A DNA stretch of 64,000 nt from Bombardia bombarda (lineage: Eukaryota > Ascomycota > Sordariomycetes > Sordariales > Lasiosphaeriaceae), in the NCBI GenBank assembly GCA_030512295.1, contig JAULSR010000001.1, forward strand, positions 1,302,001 through 1,366,000, written 5' to 3'. A program made the position numbers and the translations under genes. The notes beneath the pieces were generated by a model. It was not told where the DNA came from. It saw only the letters and a list, made by a program, of their open reading frames with translations, and did no database searches. Below are positions 44,651 to 54,039 of this stretch, in pieces. Numbering within the stretch: the first letter of the stretch is position 1; each line of letters opens with the position of its first letter.

Positions 44651-46189
44651 ATGGACAGCTCCGCCGCGGACCAGGACAGCGGCGACCCAGCCGACTCGTT
44701 GTCCTCCCCCGCCAAGAAGAAGACAACGACGACCAAAGATGGCCTCGATGTCATCACCGTCGTCCCAGACGGAGATGTCATACTCGACGTGACCTTTGAG
44801 ACCTCCAAGGAGACGCTCAAGGCCGCGAGAAAAGCCATCAATGCAGCTACCAGAATAACCCTCAAGCAGCACCAGCACCAGCAGCACCAGCAGAACACCA
44901 CAAACACCCCCCTGCTTAAGCCCAAATTCCGCCGCGGCTACCGCGCCAGCCTCTCCGTCCTAACGCACCACTCAAAGTACTTCTCCAACCTCCTCGGCGA
45001 CGCCCGCTTCGCCGAGGCCAAAGCCATCACGGCCGCCTTCGCGCAGCTCGCACTGCGCGCCGTCAAACCCTCCGAAGCCGCCGTCGACGACCTGCCCGTC
45101 GTCCGCATCGCCGAGGACGACGAGGCGACGCAGTCGGCCGGCCAAGAAGCCGTCTTTGAAGATCTCTTGCGCCTGCTGCACGGGCGGGACATCCTCACCA
45201 CCATCAAGCCAGCTGCAAGCGCAAATCCACTGCCGTACCTGGCCAAGCTGGCCGTGCTGGCAGACCGGTTCGACTGCACGGCGGCCGTGGCGCGCTGCAT
45301 GAGCACCATGCCGAGCCTGAAGAAGCTGCTCAAGTGGCCGGCCACGCACACGCGGCTGTCGCGCGAGGACGGCGTGGCGCTGACCAAGGCGGCCGAGGAG
45401 ACGCTGCGGCAGAAGATCCTGGTCGCCTGGCTGCTCGACCAGCCGCTCAGGATGCCGACGGCCACGCGCGAGCTGGTGCTGTACGGGTCGCGGAAGTGGA
45501 GCGGCAGCGAGGCGTTGCTGGGCGAGGTGGAGGGGAACAGCGCGGCGTGGTGGGACCTGCCGGATGATTTGGAGAGGGAGCTGCAGTACCGCCGGGAGTG
45601 CATTCTCAACACCATCGCGTCGGTGCATCGCCATTTCTTGCAGATTTATACGAGCCGGAATGCGCGGCAGTGCAAGCTGGGCTATGACTCGAGCGCGAGT
45701 TGTGATTCGTACCAGCTGGGCGAGGCGGTCAAGTTTCTGCTCGGTCGGAATTTGCTGTTTTTCTTTGACTTTTCGCCGGCGTCGCTGGATGCTGCGTTTG
45801 GCAGTAGTAATAATGACTACGCCACGGCGGATATTTATCATGTTATTGCTACGCTGAAGCAGTTCCCTGGGTATCAGATCGACAAGAACCACACAAACTG
45901 CGGCATGCGCAATCGAATATTGCCCATCCTCGACTACGTCCAGGCCCTGCTGAAGTCGAATGTCGTCTCGGTCGCCCGCCCTGCTTGGAGCAGGAACAGG
46001 GAGGACGTGTCTTGGCTGATGGCTTCTGCCGAGGATAGCGAGCAGCAGCAAGGTGGGCCAAAGATCTTTCGGTTTACAAGATCCATGGCTACTGACCAGC
46101 GGTTGAGGTTTGAGGGCGCCATGGCGGCGGATCGCATCGCAAGGGCTCTCTTCACTGCTGATCAGTGGGATTGGACGCCTGAGGAGTGA
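44651..46189 (+). CDS. BTB/POZ-like domain protein (hypothetical)
   Basis: Single exon, 512 residues from ATG 44651 (MDSSAADQD). The frame is open 55 codons further upstream to ATG 44486, but that part overlaps the likely promoter and does not look coding. The N-terminal half has a divergent BTB/POZ fold: GDVILDVTFE, RASLSVLTHHSKYFSNLLGD, VFEDLLRLLHGRD, LAKLAVLADRFDC. A His/Gln run (QHQHQQHQQ) splits its first part. The C-terminal half is a helical region with QYRRECILNTIASVHRHFLQ and a short Cys-containing stretch, as in many uncharacterised Pezizomycotina BTB proteins. Such proteins may act as cullin-3 adaptors, but nothing here shows the partner. Divergent from DAD1. Confidence 0.7.
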   Translation: MDSSAADQDSGDPADSLSSPAKKKTTTTKDGLDVITVVPDGDVILDVTFETSKETLKAARKAINAATRITLKQHQHQQHQQNTTNTPLLKPKFRRGYRASLSVLTHHSKYFSNLLGDARFAEAKAITAAFAQLALRAVKPSEAAVDDLPVVRIAEDDEATQSAGQEAVFEDLLRLLHGRDILTTIKPAASANPLPYLAKLAVLADRFDCTAAVARCMSTMPSLKKLLKWPATHTRLSREDGVALTKAAEETLRQKILVAWLLDQPLRMPTATRELVLYGSRKWSGSEALLGEVEGNSAAWWDLPDDLERELQYRRECILNTIASVHRHFLQIYTSRNARQCKLGYDSSASCDSYQLGEAVKFLLGRNLLFFFDFSPASLDAAFGSSNNDYATADIYHVIATLKQFPGYQIDKNHTNCGMRNRILPILDYVQALLKSNVVSVARPAWSRNREDVSWLMASAEDSEQQQGGPKIFRFTRSMATDQRLRFEGAMAADRIARALFTADQWDWTPEE

Positions 46190-46697
46190 AATTTATAGGT
46201 TGTTGTTGGTCTTGTTGCAAGAGGGGGCATTACCGTATGTACGACGGAGAGGGTGTAGTGTATATACCGTAAAGGAACAAGTAAGGATGGATGATGAAAC
46301 CCAAGCACAACTGAACGAACCCCAACCCATCTCGCTTTGCTTGCCACCAACTGTACCTCGTGGCCAATGTGCGCATCTTTGGCTAAGGTTTTACATATGC
46401 TTTAACATGACTAGATTACAGCAAGGAAAGCATGGCCCATCTTCACTCATGAAAGTAAGTCTATCTTGATGTCAGCTCTACTCATAAAAGCCATCTTCCC
46501 GGTAATTGACCAAGCAAACACGGGTCCATAAAAACGGAATATGACCATATGAGGTGACCGGGTAGCTCGAAGTTAAAGTGGTATATTACATCCCCCAGAA
46601 TGCACAAGAAACACGTCCCGACTTCTCGCCCCAGTTTTAAATGAACGCAACCTTGAGTTATACTCAATCAACCCTTATGATCACGTCAACCACCTAC
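46190..46697. other. Convergent 3' region between BTB-like gene and FTR1
   Basis: Two stop-to-stop 3' flanks; nothing else recognised. Confidence 0.5.
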
Positions 46698-48038
46698 CTA
46701 CACCTTCGACTCTCCTACCTCCTCTCTTGTCACGACCTTGCCGCTAACTTCGCTCCCGCTCTCCTGAGTCCTCAACTCTGGCTCGGCAGCAGTGTCATCT
46801 GGGGCCGCCCGAGTCTTCTTGGCCTTCAGCAACGGCCAATGGCCCTTGACTTCGTGGAATCTCATCGTAATCAACACGGCGATGACAAAGAGCCAGTAAA
46901 GGTTGTATGAGATAACCGATCCGTAGGTTGCCGAGTTAGTCCAGCCTAAAATGGCGTTGAAAAAGCCCCAGCCGCTCCCACCGTTGACGTAGGGACTGCA
47001 GCACTGAAATGAATGGATCCAGTTAGCCTCGTAGGTAATCGCGTTGTTTACAAGGAGGAGAAAGAAGAAGAAGAAAGATACGTACGTCAACGTGCCAGAC
47101 CGAGTTTCCTACATCGTACGATCCGGCACCGGTTCCGAGCTCCGCGGCATCGGCGCCAATGATCTTCTGCCAGCGTTGCTGTTCAAAAGACCACACGGCA
47201 CGAGAGAACAAGCCGGCTGCGACGAGATACAGCAGACAAGTCGAGATGACGAGAAATACCTGCAGTCTTGTCGACGATCCACTCCTGTTTTAATCAGAGC
47301 AAAGGTCAGAAATTAGAGCGAACCCATCAAGGGACATATAGGAGAGAGGGGAATACACGTACTTGTACAGGACGTAACCAATAATTGCGCCCACAAGGAG
47401 ACCGATGACAACGGGGAGCGGCACAGCCGTGGCAGGCGCCGTGAAGGTGACGCCGGCGACGAAGACGATAGCCTCGATGCCCTCGCGGAGCACCGTGATG
47501 AAGGGCAGGACGAACATGGTGTACTTTTCGAGGAAGCGCTTGAGGCCGGCCGAGACGCCGTCCGACCGCTTGATGACGGGGGCCTCCATGGCGGCGGCGA
47601 GCTTGACCCGCCACTTGTCCTGCATCTTGCCGATGCGCAGGAGGGTGAAGCCGACAACGGTGATGATGATGGATGCGATGAGGCAGAAGGCGCCCTCGTA
47701 GTCGAGCTCAGACGTCTCCCATTTGTTGGCCCCGGCGGTGTAGAACACCCCTATGAGGGCGCCGCCGACGACGAGGCAGAGGAGGAAGCCCAGGCCGGTG
47801 CCGAGCCAGACCTGGATGGGTATAATGTTAGGAACAATGAGGGCTGTGGTTATTGGCTGTTTACGGACGGTGGTTTTCGTACCTGGCGGACTAGCTTCTT
47901 GTACACCTTCACATCTCTCTGGGGGCCATCGAGGGTCTGCTTGAGGAAGGCGAGCAGCACCGACACGATGATGACCGTTTCCAGTGACTCGCGGAAAACG
48001 ACCAGAAACACGGGAACGGAGAAGACGTCGACAGCCAT
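46698..48038 (-). CDS. FTR1: High-affinity plasma-membrane iron permease Ftr1
   Basis: Iron transporter of the reductive uptake system; takes Fe(III) produced by the Fet3 ferroxidase. Minus-strand exons 48038-47883, 47811-47363, 47284-47086 and 47003-46698 give 369 residues. Start MAVDVFSVPVFLVVFRESLET is the family start. The two REXLE-type iron motifs are RESLE (16-20) and REGIE (161-165). Seven or so hydrophobic segments are visible, for example FLLCLVVGGALIGVFY, AFCLIASIIITVVGFTLL, VVIGLLVGAIIGYVLY, VFLVISTCLLYLVAAGLF and LYWLFVIAVLITM. The cytosolic tail is Glu/Lys-rich. It is divergent from FET3, the conserved pairing in ascomycetes, and ATCTGATAA sites lie 266-288 bp upstream. Confidence 0.95.
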
Positions 48039-48293
48039 GTTGATGTTGGGTGAGATAAACACCTGCTGAGCCTCACAGCCGTAGGTCTGTAGATCGGTAA
48101 AATGCGATTGATGGAGAGGAAAGTAGGTAGGTAGTTTTGGACGGCGCGGTCAACGACCGCTCTAGTATCTCAAAAGGACAATACGAGCAGCTTTCTGACC
48201 AGGCGATTGATGAAACGAAATTTGCTTGCAGAGGCTGGGAGGTGGTGCTGTATTTTGGGTATGTGTGGCAGTCAACAAAGGTCTTGTCAGTGA

Positions 48294-48302
48294 TTATCAG
48301 AC
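48294..48302 (-). promoter_or_regulatory. Near-match iron GATA-factor site
   Basis: Minus strand reads GTCTGATAA, one mismatch from ATCWGATAA, ten bases from the next perfect site. Confidence 0.45.
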
Positions 48303-48303
48303 C

Positions 48304-48312
48304 ATCTGATAA
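48304..48312 (+). promoter_or_regulatory. Iron-responsive GATA-factor site ATCTGATAA
   Basis: Perfect match to the ATCWGATAA consensus bound by SreA/Sre1/Urbs1-type repressors, 266 bp upstream of FTR1. Confidence 0.7.
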
Positions 48313-48317
48313 ATACA

Positions 48318-48326
48318 ATCTGATAA
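48318..48326 (+). promoter_or_regulatory. Iron-responsive GATA-factor site ATCTGATAA, second copy
   Basis: Second perfect ATCTGATAA, starting 14 bases after the first (about 1.3 helical turns), upstream of FTR1. Confidence 0.7.
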
Positions 48327-49256
48327 GAAGAACCGAATGAGTTGGGCGGGAGGGGGGGCGGTAGGTTGGAGCAGGGGGGCACGCGAGTGAAAGGCCGGTG
48401 CCGGCTCGGGGGGTTAGCAAATGGTTGCAAACCCTAACGCACCCTTTCGCTTCAGCTCATGCAAGTGGGGGTTGGGTTACTAGATAATTACTAGGAAAGA
48501 AAGAAGGACATAGGGTGATTCAAGAAGAATGAGGAGATTCTTGTATGGGTTACACCAGTAGTCGCCAATAGATTGGTCGACAGGTGGCCGTGGCCGAAGA
48601 GGTTGCCAATTTGACCACAGCCGGTGGAGGACTGACCGACAGACCAAACCCCCGGTTGCAGCTCGCGGCTGCCCTCTTTGGTCTGTCTTGTGTTCCCCCG
48701 ACCACGAGGGCGCACCCTTCACTGGAAACTGTGCGGGAGATTACGGGCTACAGACACCTCCATGAGAAGCAATTATTCTGATGATCGGAAGCAGGACAGC
48801 GAAAATAGCCCCTACCTTACGTGAAGGAAGACGCATCAAAGGAGGGAGGACCGGAAGAGTGCCCAAGTTGAGAGATTTCAAGAGCGAGACAGGACGAAAC
48901 TTGAACCGTCCACCGTAGCAATATGGCTCCATTGGAACACTCGCCCTAATCAACAGCTAGGAAGAAAATTTTGCTTCCATGATGAATGTATTTTGATCTG
49001 AGGGCAGGCGCGTTCGGTGGTCGTCTTTCTTGTTACCCCTGGACTGAAAGGGAGAAGTACTGGTACTGATATCTGTTAGGGACGTGTTTCAAAATACCTG
49101 AACCTCCCACCATTAAGGTCATATACACTAACAGCAGTACCGTACAAAATTGCCCGGGGTGCCCCACAGCAGGCGGCAAGTGGGACCATGGCTTCCCATC
49201 GAATGATGTTTGGCGCGAGGGTTCCCTCAAAGAAGGAAGGCGCTTCCCGCCGTGCA

Positions 49257-49265
49257 TTATCTGAT
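49257..49265 (-). promoter_or_regulatory. Iron-responsive GATA-factor site ATCAGATAA
   Basis: Minus strand reads ATCAGATAA, a perfect match, near the middle of the FTR1-FET3 interval. Confidence 0.6.
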
Positions 49266-49832
49266 CTAGCCTCTTGCTCTGGGATTGGACAACCCTCATT
49301 GAGGGACTTTACGTCTCAGTATTACTTTCTTTTGAATGTAGGACACTGTCTTCCTTCGTAAAAATACAAGTCTCACTCATAACGCGAGAGATGGGACACA
49401 CAGCCAAGCCGCAGCCAAGCCGGTTTAAGCATTCTTGGCTGGACCATCGAGAGGTTTAAGCATTTTGACGGACCCACAACCCCCGAAAAATATTCGTCGA
49501 TGGATGGATCCCCGTCAAGTCTACTTTCTTCCCTCTAGACCCCTTGCCTTGATATCCGTACCTGCCATGTCTTCAACGACCGCTAGACAAACCGCCACTG
49601 GAAGGAGGAGACATCTAGGGGGAGAGGGGAGAATGGTACAAGGAATGGCAGCTGAATATCTGAACCCGAGTCGTCCAAGATCCAAAGATGCACCCTTGCC
49701 GTTCCCTTCTTCAAGCTATCTGCGAGCGACCAATGCATGAAACCATGTCACCACCGACCACAGCCTCCTAGCGGAGGTATGTCCCAAGACAGCCAATGAT
49801 ATACTATGGTCTGGTGCATCACCCCGCTTCTG

Positions 49833-49841
49833 ATCAGATAA
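49833..49841 (+). promoter_or_regulatory. Iron-responsive GATA-factor site ATCAGATAA
   Basis: Perfect ATCWGATAA match 540 bp upstream of the FET3 ATG. A related ATTGATAA lies about 60 bp further on. Confidence 0.65.
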
Positions 49842-50330
49842 GTGAATGTCACACGCGGTTCAGGAACTTCAGGCCCACCACCCCTGCCTCGAACTGATTG
49901 ATTGATAAGATTGGTTTCTTTGTGCCTGCCGAGCTACTGCCCTTGCGCGTGTATGTCATCCCATCCTCTGCCCACCACCCAAAGCCCTAACACGACCTCC
50001 CTCGAGCCTCCTCCGTGCTCGGCCTACCAGACCTGGGGGTCCACTCTGGTTCGTCTGGGGCAGCACTGGTCTGGGGGGGAAAGAGCGACAGGAGTGGCAG
50101 GCACTCGATCGAGGGTGTGTGTAATTTGAGAAGCAGCTGGACCCGCCTCTGGCACTGGCACTTCTTAGACTTAGTAGTAGCATTGGCACCCAGTAATTTT
50201 TTGAGATTTGATAGAAGCAAGAAAATCTCCAGCCAGCGAGTTCAACACCAGGGACCTATCCTACGGGAGCACGACAAACATTGGACGCGGATCTCATCAG
50301 TCCTTTCATCCGTCTGTCCTGACTGTCTCA

Positions 50331-50358
50331 CAACAACAACAACAACAACAACAACAAC
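50331..50358 (+). repeat. (CAA)n tract in the FET3 leader
   Basis: Nine CAA triplets ending about 22 bp before the FET3 ATG, so probably in the untranslated leader; such unstructured CAA tracts favour scanning. Confidence 0.8.
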
Positions 50359-50380
50359 TATCGCCAACTTCACTCTCAAT

Positions 50381-52666
50381 ATGGCGTCACTACAGCCCTC
50401 CCGCCCGGCCTCCCGCCTGGCTTCCGTGCTTATTTTTTTGATTTCTGTTGCACTAACAAACGCTGCCACCGTCGTCTACGACTTTAACATAACATGGGTT
50501 ACAGCCAACCCCGACGGCATGGCAGACCGACCGGCAATTGGGATCAATGGAGAATGGCCGATCCCAAGAATACAGGCAAATGTTGGAGACCACATCATCG
50601 TCAACGTCCTGAACTCCCTTGGCAATCAGTCCACGTCGCTTCACTTCCACGGCCTGTTCATGAATGGCACCACCCATATGGACGGGCCCTCCCAGACGAC
50701 TCAATGTGCAATCCCTCCCGGATCAAGCTTTACATACAACTTTACCGTGAGTTGTTGTTTTGATCACCTGTCTCGACAAAAGAACAAACTAATATCCGTC
50801 AACAAAACAGATCAACCAGCCCGGGACCTACTGGTATCACTCGCACACCAAAGGGCAATATCCAGATGGTCTTCGCGGTCCGCTCATTATTCACGACCCC
50901 GAAAATCCCTTCAAGGGGATGTACGATGAGGAGCTCGTCATGACTGTCTCGGACTGGTATCACGACCAGATGCCAGGCCTCCTAGACTTCTTCATGAGCA
51001 AAGCCAACCCCACCGGCGCCGAGCCAGTGCCCAACTCGGCCCTGCTGAACGAGACCCAGAACCTGAAGGTGTCGGTGGAGCCAGGCAAGACATATCTCTT
51101 CCGCATGGTCAACATGGGTGCCTTTGCGGGCCAGTATATCTGGTTCGAAGGCCACAACATGACTATTCTGGAGGTGGACGGTGTGTACACCCATCCTGCC
51201 GAGGCGAGCATGATATATCTCTCTGCCGCCCAGCGCTGCAGCTTCCTCATCACGACACGGAACGACACCACGGAAAACTTTCCCATCGTAGCAAGCATGG
51301 ACACGGTGAGTATAACGCGGGGCTGTCTCTCTATACTTATCTCGGCGGGCACTGACTGAACTTGATAGACCTTGTTCGATGTCCTACCGGACGACCTGAA
51401 CTGGAATGTGACTGGATGGCTGGTCTATGATTCGGCAAGCCCCCTGCCAGCTCCAGCAGTGGTATATGAAGACTACGACCCCTTTGACGACTTCACGCTC
51501 GTACCGTGGGACAACCAGACATTATACGGCGAGCCCGATCAGACCATCTCTCTCGATGTCATCATGGACAATCTAGGCGACGGTGCCAACTAGTAAGCAT
51601 ACATCCAACTGTACAGCGTTATTGCAATGTCTAATATTGCCAACCACCAACCACAGTGCCTTCTTCAACGACATCACATACGTCGCCCCCAAGGTCCCAA
51701 CGCTGTACACCGTCCTGAGCGCCGGCGACCTGGCAAACGACGCTACCGTTTACGGCACGTACACACACCCCTTCGTCCTCGAAAAGGACCAGGTCGTGCA
51801 AATCATCGTCAACAACCTCGACTCCGGCCGGCATCCGTTCCACTTGCACGGCCACCACTTCCAGGGGCTTCTGCGCTCCGAAGACGAGGCCGGCACCTTC
51901 CAGGACGCCAACGTGACCGAGGACGACTTCCCCGCTATACCCATGCGTCGTGATACCGCCGTCCTGCTGCCTGACGGCCACATGGTGCTGCGCTTCAAGG
52001 CTAATAACCCAGGTATGTTGTGTTAAAAACGCCTTGCGCGTGACCGGCTTGCCCTCTCACGTTCGTTTGTTGTGTTTTGCGTGTGCCATGTGCTGATACC
52101 TACATTAGGTGTCTGGCTGTTTCACTGCCACATCGAGTGGCACGTACAGTCGGGTCTGATGGCGACCTTTGTCGAGGCGCCCTTGGAGCTTCAAAAAAGC
52201 CTTACTATCCCTAAGGACCACTTCGATGTCTGCGCGGCAGGTAATGTCCCGACTACAGGCAATGCAGCCGGTAATACGGTGAATCTACTTGATTTGACTG
52301 GGCAGAATGTGCCGCCAGCTCCGTTTCCTAAAGGGTAAGTTAGCCGTCCTTTTCTGTTCCCCTATCTATCAAGTTCAGCGAGTACTGACTCACACTCTGC
52401 ACAACAACAGATTCACCGCCCGCGGCATCGTGGCGTTGGTCTTTAGCTGCCTCAGCGGCATCCTCGGTGTGGCTGCTATCGCCTGGTACGGATTCGCCGG
52501 TATGGTGGCGGATAGCGAGGGACAAGCGGCGGCGGCTGGAAACAGCAAGGAACTGCCACCGCAGCAGCCGGTCCTGGCGGCGTCTGATAGCGATGATGCT
52601 CCGGCGCAGCGGGATGAGATCACGGCTGTCAGTGGTGGTGGAGGAGGGAAGGAAGCTGCTGCGTAA
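50381..52666 (+). CDS. FET3: Multicopper ferroxidase Fet3
   Basis: Cell-surface multicopper oxidase that oxidises Fe(II) and hands Fe(III) to Ftr1. Six exons: 50381-50746, 50811-51305, 51369-51592, 51657-52012, 52109-52334, 52411-52666; 640 residues. A signal peptide ends near residue 28 (VLIFLISVALTNA). Copper ligands occur in four motifs: HFHG, WYHSH, HPFHLHGH and HCHIEWH. NxT/NxS glycosylation sites are frequent. A transmembrane anchor GIVALVFSCLSGILGVAAIAW near the end, with a short cytosolic tail, separates it from secreted laccases. The acidic residues in DEELVMTVSDWYHD and EDDFPAIPMRRDT lie where Fet3 iron-binding acids are expected. Its head-to-head position with FTR1 strongly supports ferroxidase rather than laccase activity. 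Confidence 0.95.
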
Positions 52667-54039
52667 GAAGCCAGAAGACAAGTAGTCTGGGTCTAGTGGA
52701 TTGACAGGCTGGCTGTCGCTGTGAAGCTATGAGGATATAGTCTAATGACCTCGTCTCGGTTGTGGTTGGTGTTGATAGCTAATGAACTTGTTGCCTCGTT
52801 TCAGGATGAATGCTCTTGTGGTGTTGGTATAGCTTGATGTCCTGTTTCCTTGTGAGATTCTTTACTTTTTCAGAGTATCGTGGTGGCCACATCTTGTAAT
52901 GAATGCTTTGGTTGTGATAGAATGAATTGGCATTTGAACGATCATACCGGATTTGGTCTGTGTGTGTCGGCTTGCTGATATCGTTTGCTTGATGGGTGTG
53001 TATATAGACCTTTATAGAGTCTGTTAAGATAGTAGCAGGTAGGCAAACGGACAAAGTAATAATACCCAACCAGGCTCCAGGGTAGTTTCGACACATTTTT
53101 TCACGGAATAGAGGTAACCACCAGCTTACTGCTGTTCCGTTGTTGACGCGGAGTGATCAGTAATCATACTAAAGCTTGTGCTCTGCTGTGAATCTGACGA
53201 CCTGTTGTTAAACGAGTGATACGGGAAGTATACTAATCATACAAATATGACGTTTCAATGCCACAACCGTATAACCAAGGTACCTAGGTAGGTGAAACAT
53301 GGCCTACTCTATTATACCGTCAACAACTTGACATGCTGGATGACGCTAGCATAGATACCTAGCTACGTTGATATATGTATGAGGTGAACGAGAAAATAAC
53401 TATCCGTTGTTGTCCAGACGAATACCTATGAGTAGATAGATCGATAGGTACCTAGTAACCTAAAACCCAAAAATGTCAAACACTCGAAAACGTAACGCCC
53501 CCAGGACGAATCTCGACACATTTTTCGAATATACATCGTATATTCTGCCTGCCTGCCTGTCTGTCTGTCCACCATCATAGATACATAAACACCCAGATCG
53601 TTCGCTGTAATTTTTCTCTCCTGGATTGATCAATCCGCGGCCCATACCGCTTACCGCCCTATACACGCCATATTTCATAAGTATTTTGTTTGTCTACACA
53701 TTTGTACCCAACCAACAGCAGAAATCCAGATAAAAAGAGAAGAGATGTGAAAAAAAAAAGGAGAAAACAAACAGCCACCGCCACTACCCAGGCTCCCAAA
53801 CCAGCCTCAAACTCCGTGTATGTGAAAGCGAAAGTAAATAAGTAGAGAAAAAGAAAGAAAAGACAGCCGATCCAATCCAACCCAACCTTCTAGCGCTCCC
53901 CCCTTTACCTCTCTTCACCAACTCCATTGTTCCCACCAATAGTCTCTTTCCCAAAGAAACAAGCAAACAACCCACCTCCCTTAACCAATCCTCTAAAATT
54001 CCCGTATTCAGTACCCCCCCAGCACCAACAACCACCCAC
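52667..54039. other. Convergent intergenic region between FET3 and the Zn2Cys6 gene
   Basis: 3' flanks. One ACCTAGGT palindrome at 53282-53289. No gene recognised. Confidence 0.5.

Larger units (their letters stand above)
48039..50380. promoter_or_regulatory. Shared FTR1-FET3 divergent regulatory region
   Basis: A 2.3 kb region between the starts of the permease and ferroxidase genes. It carries four perfect ATCWGATAA sites and one near match (listed separately), an AAACCCTAAC element at 48429-48438, and a (CAA)n run directly before FET3. No additional gene is evident. Confidence 0.75.

Noticed and set aside
44972..46051. 359-codon minus-strand ORF antisense to the BTB-like gene
   Set aside because: Arg/His/Gln-rich shadow of a real coding exon; same explanation for 32445-33353 and 27119-27901.
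50381..52666. Laccase as the identity of the multicopper oxidase
   Set aside because: C-terminal membrane anchor and head-to-head position with FTR1 favour the Fet3 ferroxidase.
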